From NCBI RefSeq assembly GCF_039540195.1, contig NZ_BAABEO010000008.1, forward strand, positions 558,001 through 622,000: a stretch of DNA of 64,000 nt. Direction: 5' to 3'. Source of the stretch: Zafaria ginkgonis. Lineage in GTDB: Bacteria > Actinomycetota > Actinomycetes > Actinomycetales > Micrococcaceae. A model generated the notes under the pieces. That model searched no databases. It was not told the DNA's origin and saw only the letters and a program-made list of their open reading frames with translations. The position numbers and the translations under genes are program-made. Shown piece after piece: positions 16,005 to 24,716 of the stretch; position 1 is the stretch's first letter; each line of letters begins with the position of its first letter.

Positions 16005-18746
16005 ATGATTGACAATGCCGGAGCCTCCCCCGGGCCGGCCGCCGTGGAGACGGCCTGGTACGCCCTCACACCGGAGGAGGTGGCGGACCGGCTGGGGGTG
16101 GACCCGGTCCAGGGGCTGAGCGCGGCCGAGGCGCAGCAGAGGCTGCAGCAGTACGGCCCCAACGCCCTGGCCGCAGCCAAGCAGGCGTCGGTGTGGAAAC
16201 AGTTCTTCAAGCACTACCGGGACTACATGCAGATCGTGCTCGTGGTCGCCGCCGTGGTCAGCCTGCTGATCCACGAGTACGGGACCGCCGTCGGCCTGGC
16301 CCTGCTGACGCTGTTCAACGCGTGGCTGGGGTACCACCAGGAGGGCAAGGCGGAGGCTGCCGCAGCGGCCTTGGGGCAGATGATGAAGTCGGTGGCCAAG
16401 GTGCGCCGCGACGGCACTATCGAGGAGATTCCCGCCGACGAACTGGTCCCCGGCGACATCGTGGTGGTCGATGCCGGCGACCGCGTCCCGGCCGACGGGC
16501 GGATCATCCAGGCGGCAACCCTCCAGGTGGAGGAGGGAGCCCTGACCGGCGAAAGCGTGGCCGTGGAAAAGGGCACCGAGGCCATCGGCCAGCCCGACGT
16601 GCCCATTGGCGACCGGCTCGGCATGGCGTTCATGAACACCAACGTGACCCGAGGCCACGGCGAGATCCTCGTGACCACCACGGGCATGGGGTCCGAGGTC
16701 GGCCACATCGCCCACATGCTGGCCGCGCAGAAGGTGGAGAAGACTCCGCTCACCAAGCAGGTGGACCGGCTCACCATTTTCATCATCATCGCGGCACTTT
16801 TTGCCTTCGTCGCGATCGTGGTCATGGGGCTGGCGCAGGGCGACTCCTTCACGGTGCTGTTCGGGATCGGCGTGGCCCTGGCCGTCGGCTCCATCCCCGA
16901 TGCGCTGCCCGCCGTCGTCACCACGATCCTGTCCGTGGGCTCGGTCAACATGGCCAAGAAGAACGCCATCATGAAGGTCCTGCCCGCGGTCGAGACGCTG
17001 GGATCCACCTCGGCGATCAACTCGGACAAGACCGGCACCCTGACACTGAACCAGATGACGGTGCGCGAGATCACGACCGTGCGGCACCACTACACCGTCA
17101 GCGGCGAAGGCTACAGCTTCAACGGCCAGGTCCAACTGACGTCCGGCGACGAGGAGCGGGACTTGGACTACGTGATGTTCCCGTGCGCGCTGTGCAACGA
17201 CTCCGACATCCAGGACGGCGCCGTCGTCGGAGACCCCACCGAGGGCGCCCTGTACGTCCTCGCCCAAAAGGGGGGCGTGGACGTGCGGGCGTTCCGCAAG
17301 AACAATCCGCGCGTGGCGTCGGTGCCGTTCGACTCCGACTACAAGTTCATGGCCACCTTCCACCTGATGCCCGGCACCGGCGGCCGGCCCGTGATCCGGG
17401 CCTACGTGAAGGGCGCACCCGACGTCGTCCTCGGCAGGTCCTCCTCCGCCAGGATGCAGGGCGGCCGCGCCGAGTCCCTCACCGAGGAGATGCGCGCGAA
17501 GGTGCTCGCCGAGAACGAGCGCATCGCCACCCAGGGCATGCGCGTGCTCGCCCTGGCCCAGCGCGAGTTCGACCCGGCGACGTTCGACCCGGCGGGCGAC
17601 CTGATGGGGCTCATGCAGGACCTGGAGATCTCGGCGCTGATCGGCGAGGTGGACCCGCCGCGCGCCGAAGCGGTGGCCGCCATCGCGCAGGCGAAACGGG
17701 CCGGCATCCGGGTCCGGATGATCACCGGCGACCATGCGGCCACGGCGGCCGCGATCGCCGACGAGCTGGGCATCGAGGGCAGGGCGGTTACCGGTGCCGA
17801 GTTCGCCGCGATGAGCGACGCCGAGGCCGACGACCAGGTGGACGGGATCGGCGTGATCGCCCGGGTGGCCCCCGAACACAAGGTCAGGCTGGTCGAGGTC
17901 CTCAAGCGCAAGGGGAACGTCGTCGCCATGACGGGCGACGGGGTCAACGACGCGCCGGCCATCGCCGCCGCGGACATCGGGATCGCCATGGGCATCACGG
18001 GCACCGACGTCGCCAAGGGGGCGGCCAAGATGATCCTGGCCGACGACAACTTCGCCACGATCGTGAGCGCGGTCGAACAGGGCCGGCTGGTGTACGACAA
18101 CCTGCAGAAGTTCCTGCGGATCCAGATCGCCAACCTGTACATGTTCATCCTGGCGTTCCTCGGGTCGTCGGCTTTTGCGATCGCCGGCACGGCGCTGCTC
18201 AGCCCGGCCCAGGTGTTGTGGATCCACATGGCGATCGTCGCGCCGATCGGTGCGGTGATGGGCCTGGACCTCGCGACGCCGGGCATCATGGACCGCAGGC
18301 CCCGGCCCTTCAACCAGCCCCTGATCGTCCGGTCGATGATGGTGCGCCTGTTGGTCACCGGCCTGTACATGGCGGCCGCGACGCTGCTCCTGGTGCAGAT
18401 CGGCAAGACCAGCTATGGCGGGCTCGAGGTCGGACAGAGCATGGCCGTGGTGGGCCTGGGGCTGATGAACATCTTCGTTGCGCTCAACCTGCGCTACCCC
18501 ACGGAAAGCGCCTTCGGGCCCTCCACGCTCTCCAACCCGAAGCTGCTCTGGGCGTTCGCCTGGGCCGTCATCGGCTCGATGCTGATCACCCAGATGCGGG
18601 TGATGCAGGACCTGTTCGGCACCGTGCCGCTCACCGGCCACCAGTGGCTGATCTGCCTGGTTCCGGGCGTGGTGCTGCTGCTCCTGGGCGAACTGGGCAA
18701 GCTGATCTTCAGGGCCGGCCGCCGGCCGGGCCGCACCGGCGGGTGA
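16005..18746 (+). CDS. P-type cation-transporting ATPase, P2-like
   Basis: ATP-driven cation pump in the membrane, 913 residues. Seen in order: cation ATPase N-domain (about 15-85), DRVPADGR and LTGESV in the actuator domain, phosphorylated Asp341 in DKTGTLT, nucleotide-domain KGAPDVV, hinge TGDGVNDAPA near 645, and a C-terminal membrane bundle. No heavy-metal CXXC domain or CPC motif is present. Usual calcium ligands are altered: M4 reads SIPDALPA rather than PEGLPA, M5 lacks the expected Glu, and M6 reads WIHMAIVAPIG rather than WxNLxTDxxP. Cation specificity is therefore open. Start: ATG with GAGGAGGAA. In an operon with ppk2. Confidence 0.9.
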   Translation: MIDNAGASPGPAAVETAWYALTPEEVADRLGVDPVQGLSAAEAQQRLQQYGPNALAAAKQASVWKQFFKHYRDYMQIVLVVAAVVSLLIHEYGTAVGLALLTLFNAWLGYHQEGKAEAAAAALGQMMKSVAKVRRDGTIEEIPADELVPGDIVVVDAGDRVPADGRIIQAATLQVEEGALTGESVAVEKGTEAIGQPDVPIGDRLGMAFMNTNVTRGHGEILVTTTGMGSEVGHIAHMLAAQKVEKTPLTKQVDRLTIFIIIAALFAFVAIVVMGLAQGDSFTVLFGIGVALAVGSIPDALPAVVTTILSVGSVNMAKKNAIMKVLPAVETLGSTSAINSDKTGTLTLNQMTVREITTVRHHYTVSGEGYSFNGQVQLTSGDEERDLDYVMFPCALCNDSDIQDGAVVGDPTEGALYVLAQKGGVDVRAFRKNNPRVASVPFDSDYKFMATFHLMPGTGGRPVIRAYVKGAPDVVLGRSSSARMQGGRAESLTEEMRAKVLAENERIATQGMRVLALAQREFDPATFDPAGDLMGLMQDLEISALIGEVDPPRAEAVAAIAQAKRAGIRVRMITGDHAATAAAIADELGIEGRAVTGAEFAAMSDAEADDQVDGIGVIARVAPEHKVRLVEVLKRKGNVVAMTGDGVNDAPAIAAADIGIAMGITGTDVAKGAAKMILADDNFATIVSAVEQGRLVYDNLQKFLRIQIANLYMFILAFLGSSAFAIAGTALLSPAQVLWIHMAIVAPIGAVMGLDLATPGIMDRRPRPFNQPLIVRSMMVRLLVTGLYMAAATLLLVQIGKTSYGGLEVGQSMAVVGLGLMNIFVALNLRYPTESAFGPSTLSNPKLLWAFAWAVIGSMLITQMRVMQDLFGTVPLTGHQWLICLVPGVVLLLLGELGKLIFRAGRRPGRTGG

Positions 18747-18796
18747 CCGGATGGGACGTTCCCGGCACAGCCCACGGAGGCGGAACCGGGGAAAGC

Positions 18797-18838
18797 CGAA
18801 GGGCCTGTTCCCAGCTGATGCTGGGAACAGGCCCTTCG
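18797..18838. terminator. Strong bidirectional hairpin
   Basis: Perfect 19-bp stem CGAAGGGCCTGTTCCCAGC with a TGAT loop, between the P-type ATPase (+) and the convergent tRNA-Tyr (-). No U-tract follows. Confidence 0.8.
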
Positions 18839-18847
18839 ACTGTTCGG

Positions 18848-18929
18848 TGGCAGATGAGGGATTCGAACCCCCGTAGGCATTGCCAGCTGATTTACAGTCA
18901 GCCCCCTTTGGCCGCTCGGGTAATCTGCC
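18848..18929 (-). tRNA. tRNA-Tyr (GTA anticodon)
   Basis: Minus-strand transcript starts GGCAGATTACCCGAGC, has a 7-bp acceptor stem GGCAGAT/ATCTGCC, anticodon stem GCTGA/TCAGC around loop CTGTAAA (anticodon GTA), a long class II variable arm and T arm with GGTTCGAATCC. 82 bases, discriminator A; CCA is not encoded (ACCG follows). An inverted repeat CGTTCC-TTGT-GGAACG (18933-18948) lies just upstream of the 5' end, with TAGAGT as a possible -10 behind it. Confidence 0.96.
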
Positions 18930-19073
18930 GAACGTTCCTTGTGGAACGAGTAGATACTCTACCCAACATTTCGCAGAATTCCGAATCGAGGGTTGCCAGC
19001 CCCTTTTTCCCGCGGAAATCCGCGGCTCCGGTACGCTTGGGGAAAAGCAAAAACCTACCCCGGGAGGACCCTC

Positions 19074-19562
19074 ATGGCGAGCGATTCCACGTTCGACGTC
19101 GTCAGCAAGGTGGACAAGCAGGAAGTGGCCAACGCGCTGAACCAGGCCCAGAAGGAAATCGCCCAGCGCTACGACTTCAAGGGCGTTGGCGCCGAGGTCG
19201 ATTTCAGCGGCGAGAAGATCCTGATGAAGGCCAACTCCGAGGAGCGCGTCAAGGCCGTCCTCGACGTCTTGCAGACCAAGCTGGTCAAGCGCAACATCAG
19301 CCTCAAGTCCCTGGACGCGGGCGAACCGTTCGCCTCCGGCAAGGAGTACCGCATCGAAGCTTCCATCAAGGAAGGCATTGCGCAGGACCTCGCCAAGAAG
19401 ATCAACAAGCTGATCCGCGACGAGGCCCCGAAGTCGGTCAAGTCCCAGATCCAGGGCGACGAACTCCGCGTCTCCTCCAAGTCCCGCGACGACCTGCAGG
19501 CCACCATGGCCCTGCTGCGCGACTTCGAGGAAGCCGACCTGCAGTTCGTGAACTACCGCTAG
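19074..19562 (+). CDS. YajQ family nucleotide-binding protein
   Basis: 162 residues, full length for YajQ/DUF520, which folds as two ferredoxin-like domains and binds tRNA, nucleotides and in some bacteria cyclic di-GMP (family knowledge). Seen: N-terminal FDVVSKVDKQEVANALNQA, KGVGAEVDF, and the C-terminal DLQFVNYR, the family end signature. Start: ATG with GGGAGGACCCTC upstream. It stands alone between tRNA-Tyr and a strong terminator. Its precise role in actinobacteria is not known. Confidence 0.93.
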   Translation: MASDSTFDVVSKVDKQEVANALNQAQKEIAQRYDFKGVGAEVDFSGEKILMKANSEERVKAVLDVLQTKLVKRNISLKSLDAGEPFASGKEYRIEASIKEGIAQDLAKKINKLIRDEAPKSVKSQIQGDELRVSSKSRDDLQATMALLRDFEEADLQFVNYR

Positions 19563-19580
19563 CGACTACCGGCCTCCCTT

Positions 19581-19636
19581 CGCCAAAGCACAGGACCTCC
19601 GTTCCCCTTCGGGAGCGGAGGTCCTGTGCTTTGGCG
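19581..19636. terminator. Long bidirectional hairpin terminator
   Basis: 26-bp stem with one G-U pair and a four-base loop (CTTC), between the convergent yajQ (+) and the FG-GAP protein gene (-). Confidence 0.82.
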
Positions 19637-19651
19637 GGTTCCGGGTGCGCG

Positions 19652-22417
19652 CTACTTGACCGTGATGGTCGTGCTGGCCCAGTCGGAGGCGGCGGTGTTG
19701 GCGGTTCCGAGGTACTTCGCGGACACCTTCGCGGACCTGGTGAACTTCTTGTTCACCAGGACCTTCACCTGGCCCTTGTCCGAGGACTTCAGGGTGACGG
19801 TCTTGGACCAGCCGGAGGCCTTCACCGTGACCTTGCCGGTCGGGTAGGAGCCGTTCTGCAGCTTGCCGAGGGTAACGGTGACGGTGGGCTTGGCGTTCTT
19901 CCGCACCGATTTGCCGGCGACCTTGGCCTTCGAGGCCAGCTTGGCCTTGGCGACCGTGAGCGTGGTGGCCGCGGAGGCCTTGCCGGCGGCGACGTTGGCG
20001 GTGCCGAGGAACGTGGCGGTGACCTTGTGGGTGCCGGCGGCCAGCGTCTTCGGCAGGGCCAGCGTGGCGGTGCCGTTAGAGGCGACCTTGGCGGTGCCCA
20101 GCGAGGCCTTGCCGTCGAAGAACTCGACCGTGCCGGAGGTGGCCCCGGTGACCGTGGCCGTCGCCTTGACCGCCGTGGTGCCGTAGACCGTGGACGTGGC
20201 GCCGAGGACCGGGGCGGCCACGGAGCTGGGGGATTTGGCAACCGTCAGGGTCTGCTCCGCCACGACGCGGGAGCTGGCCTTGAGGCGGTCGGTGCCCGTG
20301 AACTTGGCGTAGATGGTGTGCTCGCCCGCGGCGAGGGTCTTCGGCAGTTCCAGCGAGGCCTGGCCCTCGGCGGAGACCGCGGCGGTGCCCAGCGAGGCGT
20401 TGCCGGCGAAGAACTCGACGCTGCCGGTGGTGGCGTTGAAGACCTCGATGCCGGCCGTGACGCCGCCTTGGCCGTGGACCGTGGAGGTTGCGCTCAGGAC
20501 CAGGTCGCCCAGCGACGTCTTGGCCTTGGCGACCTCCACCTCACGGTTCCCGGTGGCGGCCTTGAACGCGGCGGTTGCGGGGGTGAAGGAGGCCTCGACG
20601 GCCGCCTTGCCGGCGGCCTCGCCGACGGTCGTGGAGCATTCGACGGCGCCGGTGCCGGCGACCGCGAGGTCCTGGCAGCCGTCGATCGCGTGGCCGTTCG
20701 CGGTGAAGTCCACGGTGCCGGCCAAGGTGCCGTTGGCGGAGGCGACCCGGGCGGTGACGGTGGCCTTGTAGGTGGCGCCGTCGCCGTAGGTCGCCGCGGC
20801 GGGGCCGTCGACGGTCACCGAGGTGTTCAGCGCGCCGAGCAGGAACACGGAGGCCTTGTTGCCGGCCCCGGAGACGACGTCGGCGGTGCCGTTGCCGTCG
20901 AGGTCGCCGGCGTTGCCGACGGAGTTGCCGAGGCCGGTGCCCAGCTTCAGGCCCTGCGCCGGGGTCAGGTCGGCCAGGTTGACGGTCTTCTTCTGGGTCG
21001 GGTCGCCGTAGACGAGCCAGACGGACCTGTTCTGCCCGCCGAGCACCAGGTCGGGGATGCCGTCGCCGTTCACGTCGGGCAGCGCGGCCGCGGAGTAGCC
21101 GATCTTGCCGCCGTCGACGTCGCCGTTGACCCAGTAGCCGCGGGAGTCCTTGTGGCTTTCCTCGCAAGTGGCGTCGAGCGCGCCGTCGGCGCAGGCGTAG
21201 ACGCTGTAGCCGCGGGAGTCGGGGGCGGTGAAGACGGTGGCACTGGAGGCGGAGCCGTGGACGACGGCGGCACCGCCGTTGCGTACCCCGGTGGTAACGT
21301 TCGTGACGCCGTCGGCGCCGACCAGGAGGTCGGCCCGCCCGTCGCCGTTCACGTCGCCGGCGGCGGCGAGGGACATGCCGAGGCGGTCGCGCTGGCGGGC
21401 GGGTCCGTAGACGGCGAAGCCCTGCGCGCCCAAGGTGGCCAGGTCCACGCTTCCGGCGTCCTTCGCGCCGAAGACGACGTACGCCGCACCCGGCACGGAC
21501 ACCCCGGTACCCCACGGGGTCGCGGTGTAGCTGGAAGCCGCGAAGTCGTCGATGCCGTCGCCGTTCACGTCGCCGACCGCCTGCACGGTGCCGAGGCGCT
21601 CGTCGGCCTGCGAACCGTCGATGGTGCGGATGGCACGGGCCTCGCGCTGTGCCTCGTCGGCCAGGTCGATGTTGCGGACCGAGGTGCTGCCCGCAACGAC
21701 CCAGACGCGGCCGCTGTTGGTGCGGTCGTTGTTGTCCGCCAACTGGTCGACGATGCCGATGTCGGCCAGCCCGTCGCCGTTCACGTCCCCGACCGCGCCG
21801 ACGGAGATGCCGAAGTTGTCGGTGGACTTGTCCGCAACGGTCTTGTCGTTGGCGGCGGAGTCCTCGATGACGAAGCCGCGGGTGCCCAGGAAGTCCAGGT
21901 CGATCGAGCCCAGGTCCTTCGAGCCCAGGATGACATGGACCTTGTGGTAGGTGCGGCTGCCCGTGCCGAGCACGAAGTCGTCGATCGAGTCCCCGTTGAC
22001 GTCGCCGAGGCAGGAAACCGACCAGCCGACCCAGGCGCCGGCGGCAACCGTCTCCGACGGGCCGTCGATGCGCATCGTGTTGGAGCCGGGGAAATCCTCG
22101 ACGGCTCCGCCCAGGGTGGTTTCCGATCCCAGCAGCACGTACCCCGCGCCGGTGTTCGTGTAGCCCGGCCGGTCCCAGCCCCAGTCGCCGATGATCGTGT
22201 CGGGGCGGCCGTCGCCGTTGACGTCGCAGCTGGTGCGGCTGGCGGCGGTGCCGAACGTGCCGCCGGCCTCGCCGGCGTAAGCCAGTTCGGTCACCGGCAG
22301 CGGATCGGGCTGGTCGGCGACGGCCGGCACTGCGCCCAGGGCGCCCAAGGTCAGGGCCGTGGCGGTCACCGCGGCAAAACGCCGGCCCCAGCGGTGGGGC
22401 GTCGTGGTGTGTTCCAT
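19652..22417 (-). CDS. Secreted FG-GAP beta-propeller protein with Ig-like repeats
   Basis: 921 residues. A Sec signal (RRFAAVTATALTLGALG, cleavage near AVADQ) leads to seven FG-GAP blades, each with a calcium-binding DxNGDGxxD loop: CDVNGDGRPD, GDVNGDSIDD, GDVNGDGLAD, GDVNGDGIDD, GDVNGDGRAD, PDVNGDGIPD and GDLDGNGTAD. Seven blades is the integrin-alpha propeller number. About residues 555-921 are four Ig-like domains, two of which share the near-identical LPKTLAAG motif. There is no LPXTG or membrane anchor, so release or noncovalent binding is expected. It is the second gene of an operon behind 22450-24486 (32-base gap), which has an iron-box candidate upstream. Likely an extracellular binding or adhesion protein; ligand unknown. 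Confidence 0.88.
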   Translation of the reverse strand: MEHTTTPHRWGRRFAAVTATALTLGALGAVPAVADQPDPLPVTELAYAGEAGGTFGTAASRTSCDVNGDGRPDTIIGDWGWDRPGYTNTGAGYVLLGSETTLGGAVEDFPGSNTMRIDGPSETVAAGAWVGWSVSCLGDVNGDSIDDFVLGTGSRTYHKVHVILGSKDLGSIDLDFLGTRGFVIEDSAANDKTVADKSTDNFGISVGAVGDVNGDGLADIGIVDQLADNNDRTNSGRVWVVAGSTSVRNIDLADEAQREARAIRTIDGSQADERLGTVQAVGDVNGDGIDDFAASSYTATPWGTGVSVPGAAYVVFGAKDAGSVDLATLGAQGFAVYGPARQRDRLGMSLAAAGDVNGDGRADLLVGADGVTNVTTGVRNGGAAVVHGSASSATVFTAPDSRGYSVYACADGALDATCEESHKDSRGYWVNGDVDGGKIGYSAAALPDVNGDGIPDLVLGGQNRSVWLVYGDPTQKKTVNLADLTPAQGLKLGTGLGNSVGNAGDLDGNGTADVVSGAGNKASVFLLGALNTSVTVDGPAAATYGDGATYKATVTARVASANGTLAGTVDFTANGHAIDGCQDLAVAGTGAVECSTTVGEAAGKAAVEASFTPATAAFKAATGNREVEVAKAKTSLGDLVLSATSTVHGQGGVTAGIEVFNATTGSVEFFAGNASLGTAAVSAEGQASLELPKTLAAGEHTIYAKFTGTDRLKASSRVVAEQTLTVAKSPSSVAAPVLGATSTVYGTTAVKATATVTGATSGTVEFFDGKASLGTAKVASNGTATLALPKTLAAGTHKVTATFLGTANVAAGKASAATTLTVAKAKLASKAKVAGKSVRKNAKPTVTVTLGKLQNGSYPTGKVTVKASGWSKTVTLKSSDKGQVKVLVNKKFTRSAKVSAKYLGTANTAASDWASTTITVK

Positions 22418-22449
22418 GGAGTTCTCTTTCAAAAGGGTGCGGGGGTGTT

Positions 22450-24486
22450 TCAGTTGGGTGCGTGGACGCCGTTGCCGGTGCCGTACTCGACGATGCCGGA
22501 GCGCCACTGCGCCAGCGTGGTGTCGGCGGTGGCGCTTCCGGCGACCAGGTGCTGCTTGATGGCGCCTTCAAACGTTGCGTCCGAGGCGTTGCCGCCGTAG
22601 GGGTCCGTGTAGACGGAAGAAAGGGTGGCGGCTGCGGTGACCCGGTTCTGGTTCAGGTAGAAGTCTCGGGTGGCGCCGTTGAAGGGCGAGCGCGGATCGC
22701 GGTAGTCGTACGGCTCGGCCGATCCGACCTTGCCCCAGAGATCCGATTTCACGGCCTTGTCACCCCAGGCGAGGTCGAGCGGGCGGGAGACGCCGTTGGT
22801 GGTCGCGGTGCCGTTGGCCGGGTCGTAGTAGCGGCTTGGGTTGCGCAGGCCGAACCAGGGGTCGAACTCGGCCAGCACCGTACCGTCGGCCGTCGTCAGC
22901 TTGTTGTCGCCTTCCCACACCTCGTAGAGATCCCACTGCGTCAGGACACCGTCGGTCGCGGCGGCCTTGAGGCAGTCCGCGTCCGGGATGCGGCGGGCAC
23001 CGCCGTCGCCGGCGGGCAGCGTGCTGCCGACCGTCGAAACGATCGTCTTGGCTCCGCAGTTCTGGAAGAACTCGTTGGCGTTGCCGAAACGGCTCAGCAT
23101 GGTGGTGATGATCTCGGTGCCGTCGGAGCACTTGGAGGCGTAGATCAGCTCATGCGCGTTGTTGGACGTCGCGTCGGGCGACCAGCTGCCCTGGTGCTGC
23201 TTGATCAGGTAGTCGCAGGTGACGGTGCTCGTGTTGCCGGCCGCATCGGTGGTGGTGACCCACTCGCGGTCCGCGTCGATGAGCTTGACGTTGTTGGCGA
23301 CGAACACCTTGTGGCCGCCGTTGTCCTCGTGGCGCATGGACATGCCGGAGTGGTGGTGGGCGTAGGTGTTCAGTTCCTCGCTGGCGTAGCCGAAGGGCAG
23401 GCCCTTGTTGGTGCTGCCTTCCGGGGCCAGGTAGTTGACCACCCAGTCGTAGATCTCCGAGGTGGCCGGGTCGGCCCCGTGCTCGTGGCCGAAGCTGCAG
23501 AGCTGGCCGGTGGCCGGGTCGACCACCTGGGCCGGGTGCCAGGTCGGGTAGATCTTGCCGTCCGGGCCGGTGGCGTTGTAGCTGGCGTGCAGCTCGGCGG
23601 GGCAGGTGTCGTACTCGGTCGGGACCCAGTTGCGCTCGGTATAGGCGACGGAGTAGACCGGCGCCTCGGGCTCGGTTCCGCCGTGTCCGTGGTCGCCGCC
23701 GCCCGGGGTTTCCGTGCCGGGCGTCTCGGTGCCCGGGGTCCCGGCGCCGGGGGTTTCGGTGGCGGGGGCCTGCGCCAGCTGGGCCGTGATGGTCCGGGTG
23801 TAGGCGAGCTTTTCCGGGGCGGTTTCGGCGACCTTGAGCGTGTGCCCGGAGGCGGTGGCGCTCAGCTTGGCCTTTTGCGCCGCGCTCAGGGCGAGCGTCA
23901 CCCGCTGCGCGCCGCCGGTGCGGATGGAGTAGGACACCTTGGCCATCGCCTTGCCCGCGATGGTCGGGGTGACGGATCCCTTGCAGGTGGCCGTGCCGGT
24001 GCACTTGAGGGTCAGGACGGCCTTGCCGTCGGTGCCGAACACCAGCGTGCCGGAGGCCAGCGCCAGCTTGGCGGTGGCGGGCTTGACGGTGACCGGCTTG
24101 GTGGCCGAGGTCTTGGTGGGCTCCTTCTGGGAGATGACGACGGCGGACTTCAGCTGGCCCTTGGACTTCAGCTTCTTGTACTGCGCCGTACTCAGGGTCA
24201 GGGTGAGCGTCTTGCTCTTGCCCGCCGAAATGGAGTAGCTCTTCGCGGAGGTGGTCAGCGCACTGGACTTCAGGCGCACGGTGCCGCCGCAGGCGCGGCT
24301 GCCCGCGCACTTGAGGGTCACCCTGACGCCGCGGTCGTCTCCGACGGTGGCCTCGAGGGCGGTGACGCGGGTGGCGGGCGTTGCTGCCTGGGCGGGCAGG
24401 GCGGCTCCGGCAAGGGCCAGTGCGGCGATGGTCATGGTCCCGGCCCAGCGGAGCAGGCGGGAGTAAGGGTTGGAACGAGGGGGCAC
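22450..24486 (-). CDS. Secreted multi-domain protein with unknown His-rich C-terminal domain
   Basis: 678 residues, function not recognised. Sec signal peptide (1-34, ending LPAQAA). Two related beta-rich repeats of about 95 residues follow, each with a close Cys pair (CAGSRAC, CTGTATC) and a Leu/Lys segment (LSTAQYKKLKSKG, LSAAQKAKLSAT). A Thr/Pro/Gly linker with TPGTE repeats and GGGDHGHGG (about 235-270) leads to a 400-residue C-terminal domain rich in His, Asp, Trp and Tyr: FGHEHGADP, HHHSGMSMRHED, and several Cys. The histidines look like metal ligands. First gene of an operon with the FG-GAP protein; an iron-box candidate lies 84 bases upstream. Confidence 0.85.
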   Translation of the reverse strand: MPPRSNPYSRLLRWAGTMTIAALALAGAALPAQAATPATRVTALEATVGDDRGVRVTLKCAGSRACGGTVRLKSSALTTSAKSYSISAGKSKTLTLTLSTAQYKKLKSKGQLKSAVVISQKEPTKTSATKPVTVKPATAKLALASGTLVFGTDGKAVLTLKCTGTATCKGSVTPTIAGKAMAKVSYSIRTGGAQRVTLALSAAQKAKLSATASGHTLKVAETAPEKLAYTRTITAQLAQAPATETPGAGTPGTETPGTETPGGGDHGHGGTEPEAPVYSVAYTERNWVPTEYDTCPAELHASYNATGPDGKIYPTWHPAQVVDPATGQLCSFGHEHGADPATSEIYDWVVNYLAPEGSTNKGLPFGYASEELNTYAHHHSGMSMRHEDNGGHKVFVANNVKLIDADREWVTTTDAAGNTSTVTCDYLIKQHQGSWSPDATSNNAHELIYASKCSDGTEIITTMLSRFGNANEFFQNCGAKTIVSTVGSTLPAGDGGARRIPDADCLKAAATDGVLTQWDLYEVWEGDNKLTTADGTVLAEFDPWFGLRNPSRYYDPANGTATTNGVSRPLDLAWGDKAVKSDLWGKVGSAEPYDYRDPRSPFNGATRDFYLNQNRVTAAATLSSVYTDPYGGNASDATFEGAIKQHLVAGSATADTTLAQWRSGIVEYGTGNGVHAPN

Positions 24487-24569
24487 GGTGGGGCTCTCTC
24501 TGGAAGGACGTGCGAGGGGGATGCGAGGCCCGAAATTAACTCACCCGGACTTTGCGTAATCACCCTAGG

Positions 24570-24588
24570 TTAGGTAAGCCTATTCAAC
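24570..24588. promoter_or_regulatory. DtxR/IdeR-type iron box upstream of the secreted-protein operon
   Basis: TTAGGTAAGCCTATTCAAC matches the 19-bp DtxR/IdeR consensus TTAGGTTAGSCTAACCTAA at 14 positions by my count. It lies 84 bases upstream of the start at 24486, between it and the efeB terminator. Iron-dependent repression is inferred. Confidence 0.6.
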
Positions 24589-24665
24589 CAAAATGCGCGT
24601 TCCACGGAACGGCAAGCGGCGCGCAATTCTCGACAATCACTAGTCAAAACGCCTTTAGCGCATGC

Positions 24666-24698
24666 AAAAGGCCCCGGCGCGCAGCACCGGGGCCTTTT
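24666..24698 (-). terminator. Rho-independent terminator of efeUOB
   Basis: On the minus strand AAAAGGCCCCGG pairs with CCGGGGCCTTTT around a nine-base loop, giving a stem that ends in TTTT, 18 bases after the efeB stop. Confidence 0.8.
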
Positions 24699-24716
24699 CG
24701 CAGGGCGGAAAGAGGG

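Noticed and set aside
15897..18641. 914-residue minus frame opposite the P-type ATPase
   Set aside because: Antisense shadow, rich in His/Asp/Gly/Arg as expected for reverse reading of a high-GC gene.
16193..22600. 2135-residue plus-strand frame
   Set aside because: Shadow running through the ATPase, tRNA, YajQ and the reverse of the FG-GAP gene; crosses two strong terminators and a tRNA.
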